The translations under genes were made by a program, and so were the position numbers. Below are positions 20,215-30,414 of a DNA stretch of 64,000 nt, piece by piece. The stretch is taken from assembly GCA_963971575.1 (NCBI GenBank), contig OZ020616.1, positions 2,500,924 through 2,564,923 of the forward strand, written 5' to 3'. The notes under the pieces were generated by a model that saw only the letters and a program-made list of their open reading frames with translations, was not told where the DNA came from and made no database searches. Numbering within the stretch: the stretch's first letter is position 1; the number at the start of each line of letters is the position of its first letter. Source of the DNA: Liopterus haemorrhoidalis. Taxonomy: Eukaryota > Arthropoda > Insecta > Coleoptera > Dytiscidae.

Positions 20215-21433
20215 TGATATTATTATTATTATTATTATTTATTTAGTAAAGCAGGCGGCAAAGCCGATAATGCCTTACTTTTACAAGTATAGTAATTTAT
20301 ATATTACAGCTAACACATTTATATAATTACTTATGATGATAATCTAAACACTATATACATACAATATATTAAATTAGTTATAATTTTGCACAGACAATTT
20401 ATGATTTAAATGTTTAACAATTTGACAAAGATAACTAAACATAACTACTGAAAAAGAGCTTCATCTATTTTATTTTTAAAACTATTTACTGATGTTGCGG
20501 TCACAGTATTATCTGGTAAACTGTTCCACAAGTGATGCACTCTGTTGGCTAAGAAATGTTCCCTTGCTAATTTTTTAAATTTTTGTCTCTCTAGTTTAAA
20601 TCTGTGGCCACGTAAGTTATTATTGCTGCTAATATTGAAAATAGATTTGAGATCACAAGAGTAATAGTTATTAAATATTTTATACGTTTCAATTAGATCA
20701 CCACGTTCTCTTCTTTTTTTTAATGTTAATAAATTTAATGACTGTAGTCGTCGATCATAGTTTAAATTTTTTAACTCTTTAGGAATTTTTGTCGCCCGCC
20801 GTTGCACTTTTTCTATTAAGTGTATGTCTTTTTCCAAGTAAGGGCACCACACTGTAACACCGAACTCGAGAATTGGTCTTATATATGTTTTATAAAGTTT
20901 TTTAAAAGTGTTTGCTGTTAAGTTTTTAAATGATTTTTTAAACACATATAATAACGAGTTTGCTTTTTTCGTGATATTAATTAAGTGATTATCCCACTTT
21001 AAGTTAAAACTAACAGTTAATCCGAGGTCGACTTGTTGTTCAACAGATTTTAATGTTTTATTACTGATGTTATAGGGTAGACGAGGGTTGTTAGAGCCAA
21101 TATGTAACACTGAGCACTTATCTGGATTTATAGTTATCAGCCAATCGTCACTCCACTTTAACACTTTGTCAATATCTTGTTGAATGGCGTTGTGAGTAAG
21201 TGGGTTATTAAAGAATTTCGTGTCGTCGGCGTAGCAACTTACTGGTGATGTTATGATCTCTAAAAGGTCATTTATGTAGATAATGAAGAGGATAGGGCCC
21301 AGGCAACTTCCTTGTGGTACTCCGCTTAGGACTTCTTTACTGGGCGAGAGACTATCTCCAATTCGTACAACGAATGATCGACCTGTTAAAAATTCTTCTA
21401 TCCATCTTAGGAGTTTTCCTCTGATTCCGTAGT
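20215..21433 (-). pseudogene. LINE reverse transcriptase, 5'-truncated (CR1/Jockey-like)
   Basis: On the minus strand a continuous frame runs from about 21433 to 20445 without internal stops. It contains SGVPQGSCLGPILFIIYIND (21325-21265) and SCYADDTK with the catalytic YADD (about 21235-21210), then the thumb and C-terminal part (GLTVSFNLKWDNHL, VQRRATK). It ends in an untranslated tail and an (AAT)n run at 20217-20238, a common LINE 3' end. Fingers, endonuclease and ORF1 are missing. The long open frame suggests it is fairly young. Confidence 0.9.
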
Positions 21434-21504
21434 GCTATACGTCTACTTTAATTTCAACTTCGTTCTTGTGCATGCAGGTACTTGTTATAGACTTTTTTAC
21501 AACG

Positions 21505-22224
21505 GCGGGGGTTGCAAGGTCAAGGGTGGATTTCCAAAATATCCATGTTTTTTGTGTTTGTGAGACAGCAGAGTGAGAGATAAGCATTGGAAAAATTGGC
21601 CGGTGAGACTAGATTTAAATGTTGAAGACCCAAATATAATACACGAACCTTTGGTGGAGCCAACAAAAATCATTTCCCCCCTCTTTATATTAAACTGGGT
21701 CTAGTGAAGCAGTTTGTAAAAGCGTTGAACAAAGATGGTGACTGTTTCAAATATATATCTGAAACATTTCAAAGTCTCTGTAATGAGAAGCTAAAAGCTG
21801 GCATTTTTGACGGACCACAAATTAGAAATTAGTGAATGATCCACATTTCACTGTACATATAGATGATATAGAGAAGAATGCATGGCAGTCTTTCGTGGCG
21901 CTCATCAAAAATTTTCTTGGGAATAAAAAAGCCGAAAACTATGTGGAGGTCGTTGAAAATTTGATTGAAAATTATCATCATCTGGGGTGCAACATGAGCG
22001 TGAAACTTCATTTTTTAAACAGTCTTGACAAATTTCCTGTCAATCTGGGAGATGTTAGTGATGAACAGGGTGGACGTTTCCATCAGGATTTAAAAGAAAT
22101 GGAGAGACGTTATCAAGGAAAGTGGGATACTCACATGATGGCTGACTACTGTTGGAGTATTAAAAGAGACTTATCGGGAATGGTGCACTCCAGAAGATCT
22201 TACAAACGACCATTTAATCCTTAA
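21505..22224 (+). pseudogene. Recurrent arthropod repeat protein of unknown function
   Basis: Readable blocks in order: CKVKGGFPKYPCFLCL (near 21510), PPLYIKLGLVKQFVKAL (21680-21735), GIFDGPQIRN (21800-21830), then an open frame 21832-22224 with SFVALIKNFLGN, LGCNMSVKLHFLNS, DVSDEQGGRFHQDLKEMERR and HMMADYCWSIKRD. I recognise this as a protein found in many copies in arthropod genomes, presumably transposon-borne. The conserved acidic and HQD residues could be catalytic, but no function is known to me. A stop and frame breaks near 21550-21650 and 21830 disable this copy. Confidence 0.6.
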
Positions 22225-22529
22225 ATTATTTTGTATTTTTATTTTACCACTCCAATGCATTAAAATGTAATTAAAACTGTTCTCATTTTCTTTCTTTCAC
22301 TATAAATAAAATTTTAAGAATATTTTCTAATTATTTAGTCCTTATTGTTCGCCAAATTTGTACCAATTACAGTATCGGCGTCTAAAATTAAACGATAGCA
22401 TTATTTGGCCGAAAATATGTATTTGTTGTAGAGCAAAAATCTGATGTGATACGCAAAAACTGATGTGATATTTGAGTTCAGCAGCACCAAATTAGTAAGA
22501 AACAAGTCTTATATGTAAGTCAGCAAAAA

Positions 22530-22800
22530 TTGTGTTGATCAGTGTTATCTATGGAAAAGGGAAAAAACGAGTACAGAACAATATTTTGCCACTTTATTGG
22601 ATCGATTGCACACTGAATTGATGAAACAACGGCATCATTTGGCGAAGAAAAATTCTGTTCCACCAAGAGAAGGCATCAACTCGCTCGTCTGCAATTGCAA
22701 GGGCCAAATTAGTCGAATCGCGCTACGAACTTCTTCTTCATCCACTCTATTTTCCAGATTTAGCCCTCTGCGACTGTTTTCACTTTCGCAAAGTACGCTT
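22530..22800 (+). pseudogene. mariner transposase fragment, C-terminal part
   Basis: LDRLHTELMKQRH (22591-22630), then frame-shifted ILFHQEKA (second catalytic aspartate position changed to E), RYELLLHP and LYFPDLALCD (third region). It continues the gene seen at 19910-20060. Confidence 0.75.
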
Positions 22801-23344
22801 TCAAAAAGTACGCTTTCGAGAAAGCGTACTTTTTGGAAGGCTTAAATATGTTGGAATATTGTTGGGCAAAACGTACCGAGCAAAAAGGAGACTATGCTGT
22901 AAAACAAGTCATATTTTGGTAAATTTCGATGTAACTGACTTATCAAACACCCATCGTATTTATTGATCAAACTTTGTGCATAAAATAGTTGTTGAGGACC
23001 GTTACTTTTTAGTTCAAAGTAATGACATCTAAAAAGATGTAATTTAATTGAAAGTAAATGTGGCATCATTAAATTAAAATCGCTCGAAAGACGTGTAATT
23101 TTAATGCGACTAATATTTAAAATGTTTCTCCCTAAGGAGGCATTTCCGCTCTGATACTTGCAGGCCATTTTCCACTCCAATTGACTTCATTAACACTATC
23201 TTAAGCTGTGGACTGCGATAATTGCAAGTTATAACACTGCACCAAGATGATAATATCGATTTTCACACAAAACAATTTTTGGAAAAAATAAATATTATTT
23301 TTCTTGCGTTGCATCCCAATTTATCTGCAACACCATGATTGCAA
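22801..23344. other. No gene seen
   Basis: Contains a short palindrome AAAAAGTACGCTTTC/GAAAGCGTACTTTTT at about 22797-22832. Otherwise A+T-rich and unassigned. Confidence 0.5.
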
Positions 23345-23420
23345 TATTTAATAATAATAATATAATAATCTTTATTGGTGTTATCTTACATCACAGAGAA
23401 TGTTACACAAGTCAAGAAAT
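23345..23420 (-). mobile_element. LINE 3'-end fragment
   Basis: (AAT)n/(ATA)n at 23349-23370 followed by TCTTTATTGGTGTTATCTTA resembles the 3' ends of the LINE at 28640 and elsewhere. It is directly followed by a family B element. Confidence 0.45.
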
Positions 23421-23421
23421 A

Positions 23422-24405
23422 AAAAAATCAGCTGTGGCCACCACAGGACCGACCGCCATCATAAAGTAGTTGTATAAAATACATTCTAGCAGCAGAGTAG
23501 AAATAACTTGGCCTAATATTTTCTAACAGAGATATTATTTATCATGACCATGGAAACGTTACATATAAGTATGAAAAAATTGAGACTTGGAAAAATTTTA
23601 AAAAATTTCAAAATATTTTACAAAATTTTTTCGAATTATTCATATCTCATAAAAGGTAAGAAATAGAGACTTGAGGTTTGAATTTTTGGAATTCTCACAC
23701 CTTGTTTTGTCTAGAAAAAATTAATGTTTGGTCCGTAATGACCTAAAACTATTAGGGAAAATTTTGATTTTAATGGAATTTAAAAAAAAATCTTATCTCA
23801 AAAAAGGTAAGAGATAGAGACTTGAGGTTTAAATTTTTGGAATTCTCACATCTTATTTTGTATAGAAAAAATTAATGTTTGGTCCGTAATGACTATTAAA
23901 ACTATTAGGGAAAAATTTGGAAAAATTTTTAAATTTTTTTTTTTGTTTTATCAAAAAACCTCTCAAATAAAAGTTTTTAGTTTCTGCATTTATAGCAACT
24001 TTTGTTCTATAAATTTTTTCGAAATATTTTTCTGTTGTTAAATATTCGCAAAAATCTTAAAATCGACACGAGTAAACTCCCATTTCTAGTCAACCGATTT
24101 TTACCAAAAGTTGATCAACTCGTGCCATTGATGTCAAAAGCTTAAATATGTAGTTTCATAAAAATCCTTTTAGCCGAATTTGCTCTGCACGTGTACACAG
24201 ACAGACAGACGGACTGGCGGACGGACAGACGGACAGACGGACATATGGACAGACGGACGGGCAGACAGACCGACAGACATCATGCTAAAAATAGTAAAAA
24301 CGTTATGTAGGGACCTCAATTCGTGGAGATCCTTCGAAATCTCGAAATGTCAAAATCGGTATGATCACAATACCTCCCTTATATATGGTAGCGGTCGGTA
24401 AAAAA
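23422..24405 (-). mobile_element. Family B Helentron-like element, copy B2
   Basis: Complete: begins on the plus strand with AAAAAATCAGCTGTGGCCAC and ends GCGGTCGGTAAAAA. It has the same 3' hairpin (CTGTGG/CCACAG), inverted GACCGACCGCC and AGAC microsatellite (24199-24275) as B1. Unlike B1 it contains two tandem units of about 165 bp (from 23642 and 23805), both with GAGACTTGAGGTTTRAATTT and TTAATGTTTGGTCCGTAATG. Confidence 0.82.
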
Positions 24406-24737
24406 GTAAAATAAATAAAAAATATTTTATTTTAATGTTTTATGCATTTCTTATGCAGCAACCTATTCCATTTCAGTTTTAATATTCTAAAAAGTTTAGA
24501 ACAATAAACTCGTGACTCAAAAAAAAATAGTGTCTCAGTTACTGTACACTTTATTGTGAGGATTGCATTCAGAAATTTAATTTCAACTTTACAAGAAATA
24601 AAAGTTTTAAAACTACAGTAAAGTTTCAACAAATTCCTAACTTTTTTAAGTAACATAATGCAAAAAAGTCTGGAGGATTTAAAAATTTTAAACTATTATG
24701 TACTAATGCTTCATTGAGAATTCAGTTGCAAAGTTTC

Positions 24738-25200
24738 TACGAGGGTTGCCACTTATATATCGGGATAGCGCTAAACTAGTGCTGCCATCTGGCAACTGAC
24801 GCTTCTATCGTAAAGTTTGTCATTTTTGACGGTACACGTACTCAGAACGTTTTGACGTACGAGCGCTATTTGTGTTGTTTACAGTAACTTGAAAAAATTA
24901 ATCTCGGCTAAAAATGGAATTAAATCGTGAACATTTTCGAGCGATTATTTTTTACAACTTTCGACGTGAATTAACCCAACAACAGTGCATCGATGAACTT
25001 AATTCGACATTTGGCGATGAAGCACCATCAAGGACTACTGTTTATCGATGGTTTGCCGACTTCAATCGTGGCCGTAGTTCGCTTAAGGACGAATTTCGTG
25101 AAGGTCGTCCAAAATCGGTTGTTGTTCCGGAAAACATTGATGCTGTGCATGAATTCATACTGCAAGATCGTCATGTGACTTATCGTGAGATTGAGGTATC
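24738..25200 (+). pseudogene. mariner relic, N-terminal half
   Basis: The terminal repeat TACGAGGGTTGCCACTTATA starts at 24738. After a 175-bp leader an intact frame begins at ATG 24914: REHFRAIIFYNFRRELTQQQ, TVYRWFADFNRGRSS (helix-turn-helix, W-F--F-RGR) and GRPKSVVVPENIDAVHEF. It is cut off after YREIE at about 25196, before the catalytic domain. Confidence 0.85.
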
Positions 25201-26141
25201 TTATATATGTAGGTCCCATTCACTTAAACTTTTTATACCGGGTGTTGTAGAGATGGAATAACGCGGTAAGTGTGTTACCATTGGTCAGTTAATCGAGGCC
25301 ATAGGACTGGATCACGTACCTAGTTCCGGGTTGGTATGTGTGATAATGATGTGTTTGTTAACGGATTAGTGAGGAATTGGAAGGTTATTTTTAATGACAA
25401 GTAGCCAAAGATGAGGAAACTCTAGACTGCTTTGACTGAGAGCATCCCCACAGTTTTGAAGACCATTTTAGGGCCCTCCTTTGGTCTGAGCCCCGAACCT
25501 ATGCCCCTGCCTAGTTACGGTTCTGTATAAACCAGGAATTTATATTTACATCACACCAAATATATATTGAAACATTTGATCTCCGATAATAAATTCTCGC
25601 AGTATTTATTAAGTTTATATTGACAATCGTAATGCCAGTGGTCATATATTATTCCGTTATTGTCTTCAAAACAAAAGGCAATAATAAATTTGTGAAAACA
25701 TTTCACGTACAGCTTTCCTGTATATATTTTATGTATAATTACAATGCTATTTGTCAAAAATAACAGCTAGTTATACAAGACCATTTAAGCATAAATGAGC
25801 GTCCATTGAGTTAACGAGCTGTTCAAATTCACAAAATGACAAACCTTTTTATTATCTATGAAAACACGCTTTATCGCTTAATTCACATTGCTTTTTTTTG
25901 CGGAATATGAATTTTCAAATCACTCAAAACACGGTTCATACATGAATGACCATTGCAGAAACAGCACTATAAAACGTTATATCAATTTGACCAAAAATTT
26001 CGTGGACTAGGGTCATACATTTTTATTAATAAGAAATTATTTTACATTTAAAGTAGAACCTTCTATGGCTACATATCGCTACCAGCGTCTTTTCTACTTC
26101 TGAAGACACTTTCGGTATCGTTTTTAGATTAGTTTCGGATT
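25201..26141. other. No gene seen
   Basis: The first 350 bp are less A+T-rich than the surroundings but show no recognisable frame. The rest is A+T-rich and unassigned. Confidence 0.45.
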
Positions 26142-26167
26142 TTTACTGACCGCCAACATATATTAAG
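26142..26167 (+). mobile_element. Family B 5'-end fragment
   Basis: TTTTACTGACCGCCAACATA matches the start of family B (TTTTTACCGACCGCCAACAT). It abuts the left end of a mariner relic. Confidence 0.55.
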
Positions 26168-26890
26168 TCGTCAAGGATGAAATATGTAGAAAAAAAGGAA
26201 AAGTTTGTTGATAACTTTGAGATAACTCATCAGCGTATGCACCCATATTGTCTATACACTTTTGCCATTTAAGCGGCAGGTTGTTCAGGCCGGGGTATAA
26301 AACCCTGACGGACGATAGTCAATAAAATCTTGGAAGGCCAGTTTTACAGCATTGTCGGAATATAACTGTTTTCCTATTAAAAAGTTGTCCAAATTGCGGA
26401 AGAAGTGGTAGTCAGTGGGGGCTAGGTCTGGTGAGTATGGAGGATGATAAAGAAGTTCCAACTCCAATTCCTGTAGTTTTGCCACAGTAATTGGTGCAGC
26501 GTGTGGTCTAGCGTTATCGTGCAATAAGATAGGAGTCGATCTGTTGACCAATCTAGGCTGTTTTTCTTTAAGTTTTTGCATCATTTCGTTCAGTTGGTTG
26601 CAGTATATTTCTGCTGTGATCGATGAGCCAGTTTTTCTTTTTTTTTAGTTTGTTTTTGAAGTTACCTGTACGAAATTTGGCGAACCAATTTGATATTGTC
26701 TGTTGCGTAGTAACACTAGAGACAAATATACTATTAATGTTTCACGCGGTCTGCGATGCCGTAGTTCTACGTAAGAACTCATACTTCATAATAGTGCGAA
26801 TTTCCGACCGTTCCATTTTCAACCAAATTAATTTTTAAAAAAAGTTTTTGATATTTTTTAGAGTATACATTATTTCTTTAAACAGGCGAG
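26168..26890 (-). mobile_element. mariner relic E1, internally deleted
   Basis: The end at 26168 (TCGTCAAGGATGAAATATGT) is the GGTCGTCAAGG-type mariner terminus also seen at 27826-27850, 54210 and 56559-56583. The transposase gene (26816 to 26285) keeps only its N- and C-terminal parts. The other end is hidden by a family B element. Confidence 0.75.
26285..26816 (-). pseudogene. mariner transposase with central deletion
   Basis: Start ATG at 26816. MERSEIRTIMKYEFLRR, TISNWFAKFRTGNF (helix-turn-helix) is joined directly to ITAEIYCNQLNEMMQKLKEK, LLHDNARPHA (second catalytic D) and HPPYSPDLAPTDYHFF (third D), ending at 26285. The first catalytic block is missing, and a stop in an A-tract separates the two halves. 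Such deletions can leave a DNA-binding protein without activity; expression is unknown. Confidence 0.8.
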
Positions 26891-26918
26891 AAGTGTAACT
26901 TTCCAACAAAAAAAAAAA

Positions 26919-27229
26919 AAAAAATCAGCTGTGGCTACCACAGGACCGACCGCCATCATAAAGTACTTGTATAAAATACATTCTAGCAGCAGAGTAGAAA
27001 TATTTACTAATATTTTCTAACAGAAATATTATTTATCATGACCATGGAAACGTTACATAGGTATAAGTATGAAAAAATTGAGAATTTTACAAAAAAAAAT
27101 CGAAATTTTTCGTTTTATCAAAAAAGTCTCAAATAAAAGTTATTAGCTGTTGCATTTATAGCAACTTTTGTTCAATAAATGTTTTCGAAATATTTTTCTG
27201 TTGCTAAATATTCGCAAAAATCTTATATT

Positions 27230-27262
<33 letters not shown>

Positions 27263-27762
27263 ATTTTTGGACTTAAAGCTACTAAGCTACTTAAGTTACT
27301 AAGGCCATTATCCAGGAGATTTATTTTTGAATTTTTGAGAGCATTTATTTTTGAAAAATCCATGCCATATCCGGGATTCGAACCCGAGCCCTCATGATCT
27401 AGAAGCCAGTGCATCGCTACACTAACCATTACGCCATGGTGACCGGCCAAAAATCTTAAAATCCACCGATTTTTACCAAAAGTTGATCAACTCGTGTCAT
27501 TGATGTCAAAAGCTTAAATATGCAATTTCATAAAAATCCTTTTAGCCGAATTTGCTCTGCACGTGTACACAGACAGACAGACAGACGGACAGACAGACAG
27601 ACGGACGGACAGACAGGCAGACCGACAGACATCATGCTAAAAATAGTCAAAACGTTATGTAGGGACCTCAATTCGTGATCGAGATTCGAGATCCATCGAA
27701 ATCTCGAAATGTCAAAATCGGTATGATCACCTCCCTTATATATGTTGGCGGTCGGTAAAAAA
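26919..27762 (-). mobile_element. Family B Helentron-like element, copy B3
   Basis: Same ends as B1/B2 (AAAATCAGCTGTGGCTACCA ... GGCGGTCGGTAAAAAA). The AGAC microsatellite lies at about 27571-27625. A SINE is inserted at 27226-27448. Confidence 0.82.
27226..27448 (-). mobile_element. tRNA-derived SINE (type 2) with target duplication
   Basis: Minus strand: GGCCGGTCACCATGGCGTAA, A-box-like TGGCGTAATGGTTAGTG, B-box-like GGGTTCGAATCCC, then a body and an A-rich tail (T-tract at 27249-27261). The 10-bp duplication AAAAATCTTA lies at 27216-27225 and 27449-27458. The head differs from the SINE at 685-841, but both bodies share a CCTGGMTAATKGCC-like word. Confidence 0.92.
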
Positions 27763-28639
27763 CAGAACGGTAAAATATTAAGCCAATGTCAAATAATAAG
27801 CTGCTAAAGTTGACAATATTAATATCTACAAATTTCATCTTTGACGACCTCATATCTATGTTATATGTTAGAATTAATGATTTTCTTTTTTTTTTGGTAA
27901 AATGTTATACGTAGTACATGAAATATGAAATAGTTTATGTAGATTTTAATCAAAAATAAAAACTTTACTACTATTTTATCTTTTCCGCTAATGTTCTTAG
28001 AATAATTTTATGATTGTTAAATGGTGCTAACAACTTAAGAGGATATTAAGCTCTTAAGGATATTAATACAGATTCAACTATCATAACTCCCGAGTAGAGT
28101 GAAGAGATATTACCAGACGCAAATACCAAATAGATATTTTGTAATGGAGCTATGAAAAATAATTAGCTTTTCCAAGTAACTGGTCCATGGATTCGTTTAA
28201 TACAACTTCCTTCAATTTCAAATCTTTTGAAATTCTCTTTTAAATGTTTATTTAATTTAACGATGAGCTACTTATGCGTATTTGAACTTAACAAGATCAT
28301 ATAAAATGTTTCTTCAAAGTAATCGTTCATGCGGTTATTTTAATATCTGTTCAAATTAAATGAATAATTTTTATAATAAGGATTATATATAAAGTTTGCA
28401 AAGCGAAGTTTAGTAAACAGAAGTTATAAAGTTTGATAATATAAATTAAATCATAATAAATTTAAGAAAAGTAAATGGTGTAACCATAATTTGATATGTA
28501 CCAATAAATACTAATTCTTGCATAAATAATGTTACAAAATAAACTTTTCGTGAACTTGCAGCAAACACTCTGTCGTTCTGGTGGTTGAAAGCCATCTAAA
28601 TATTTTAAAAAAATCATCTTTTCTTGGAGGGGGGTCATT
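27763..28639. other. No gene seen
   Basis: Holds a solitary mariner terminus TACAAATTTCATCTTTGACG at 27830-27852, matching the ends of the 26168 and 54210 elements. The rest is A+T-rich and unassigned. Confidence 0.5.
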
Positions 28640-29420
28640 TTCGATTACTATAATAATAATAATAATATTTATTAGTGTTTTCAAATTTACATTTTTACAC
28701 ACGTCTTTACAAAATGGTTACATAAATACTTATTTCTAAAAACTTATATTACTGAAATCGTTTGTAAGGAACTCATCATAAGTGTAAAACGCATTTTCTT
28801 TAAAAAATGACTTTAAAATATTTCTAAATGAGTGGAGAGGTAAACCTTTAATATTCTCAGGTAAGATATTATAAAATTTAGTGCAATAATAATTAATTGA
28901 GTAACTTGCACAACCTACTCTAATGTATGCTGGTCTTATCAAGTGTTTCCCTCTCGTCTCATATTTATGAAGTTTTTCCTGCGTTTTGAAATTATCTTTG
29001 GTTTGATGCATGTAAACAAGGCAGTAGAATATATATAAGGACGGTAGTAGGGCTTACAATACCGAACTAAAATCTGAATACCGGTATTTGATATTTGAAA
29101 TTTGAAATATCGGGATACCGGTATTAAAACCGGTATTATTAATAAAAAATTTACTAGTTATATTTTTACTTACCTCAGTTGTTATATTGACTTGTTAACA
29201 AATAATATATGAAATCCAATAAATATTGTTCTGAAATGAGTAGATATTATTTATTTTATTACATAGAGAGTAGGAGTAGATAGATACAAAAAAAACGTGC
29301 AAGTAAAAAAAAGTACATATTAAATTCTATGTTACATTTTACATATAATAGGCTCGTATGGCATTATATAATTAAAGAAGCAAAAAATATAATTAAATTG
29401 AAAGTATTTATGAAATAATA

Positions 29421-30299
29421 TTAATAACTTGCGTTTTGTTTATTAAAGTATGCTCTTAAAAAACATAAACAATCAATCGTTTCATCATCAAGCGAGGACC
29501 GAATTTTCGTACAAATATAACCAGCCGCCGAAAAAGCTCTTTCTGATTCTACACTTGTCGGCACCATTGTCATTAAGAAATCATACACATTTTGTAAATA
29601 CGTTCCTTTTGTTCCTGTTTTTTCAAAAAAAGTAATTTCATTTTTTATTTTTTGTTCCAGACCTGGAATTTTTTTAAACGCAGGCACGGGTGAAATATTT
29701 AGTGTTTCGTCTATTGCTGCCTGTAGTTTTTTCTTTAATGCGTTTACGTTTACCTTGTCAGATTCTAATACTGTTTCATTACTAATTTGGGAAGATATTG
29801 GAAGGGATGTTTCTTGCACAACTTCCATATCTTCTGTATCTTCTAGATTTTCATGTGTGAGCCGATTAGTTAAGCTTTTTTTAATGATTGTAAATTTGGA
29901 TATGCGTTTAAATACTTCTCCAACATCTTGTGAGCCCTTTTGCAGATACTGAAGTATTTGTGATAATTCAGTTCGTCGCAGTAAAATTCGAGATTTTAAT
30001 GCTTCCAATAATTCTAATGCAATTGCAGATTTTTGCTGGGCAAGAGTATCTAACATAAATGTTAAAGAAGCGTCAGCCGTCAAAAGATTTGCATCTTTTC
30101 GGCATAATGCATCTACTGTTAATTTTACAGGAGTAAGAGCAGCAATAATTGAAGATAATAAATTAAATTCTTCGTCAGAAAAATGAATATTGGAACTAAT
30201 GTCAATAAGCGCTTTTTGAATACAAAATTTAATTTCTTCAAATTTTTCTAACATAAATAACATACTCAGAGATAAGCATATGCTTATCTCTGAGTTCAA
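29421..30299 (-). CDS. hAT transposase, C-terminal portion
   Basis: An open frame of 292 codons ending in TMVPTSVESERAFSAAGYIC and RSSLDDETIDCLCFLRAYF, the hAT dimerisation domain that all hAT transposases share. The upstream part (LTPVKLTVDALCRKDANLLT) corresponds to the helical region after the catalytic core. The BED-type zinc finger and the first catalytic residues are absent, so the element is internally deleted. The frame itself has no stop, which suggests it is recent or that the remnant has been kept by chance. Confidence 0.85.
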   Translation of the reverse strand: MNSEISICLSLSMLFMLEKFEEIKFCIQKALIDISSNIHFSDEEFNLLSSIIAALTPVKLTVDALCRKDANLLTADASLTFMLDTLAQQKSAIALELLEALKSRILLRRTELSQILQYLQKGSQDVGEVFKRISKFTIIKKSLTNRLTHENLEDTEDMEVVQETSLPISSQISNETVLESDKVNVNALKKKLQAAIDETLNISPVPAFKKIPGLEQKIKNEITFFEKTGTKGTYLQNVYDFLMTMVPTSVESERAFSAAGYICTKIRSSLDDETIDCLCFLRAYFNKQNASY

Positions 30300-30359
30300 T
30301 AACTGGACAATATGATGTATTCTCTATTAATTTTAAAATTGTTATTTTATATCGTGACT

Positions 30360-30414
30360 ATTAACTAAGCTCTGATGAAGATTTAAATTAAATCGAAACG
30401 TTAGCGAAGTTAAT
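30360..30414 (+). ncRNA. Hammerhead-ribozyme-like sequence
   Basis: The core words CTGATGA (30372-30378) and GAAAC (30395-30399) enclose the hairpin GATTTAAATTAAATC. Just before the core, ATTAACT-AA-GCT (30360-30371) pairs with AGC-GA-AGTTAAT (30403-30414), giving a helix I of 3 + 7 bp with an internal loop. Helix III would be the 2-bp ACGT with cleavage after T30402. Very short helix III is known for hammerheads of Penelope-like retroelements. One extra A (30379) between the core and helix II departs from the consensus. It sits in the hAT element, upstream of the transposase frame. Confidence 0.4.

Larger units (their letters stand above)
20082..22529. mobile_element. Terminal-inverted-repeat element inserted in a mariner relic
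   Basis: The left end TTTGCTGACTTAGATCTGAT (20083) and the inverse of the right end, TTTGCTGACTTACATATAAG (22527), are similar over about 90 bp, including ACTTGTTT-TAACTAATTT and GGTGCTG. The element separates two halves of a mariner gene. It holds a LINE fragment on the minus strand and a gene of a recurrent arthropod repeat-protein family on the plus strand, which may be its own remnant gene. Confidence 0.6.

Noticed and set aside
22797..22832. Short palindrome AAAGTACGCTTTC/GAAAGCGTACTTT as terminator or MITE
   Set aside because: A single small local duplication and inversion with no further structure.
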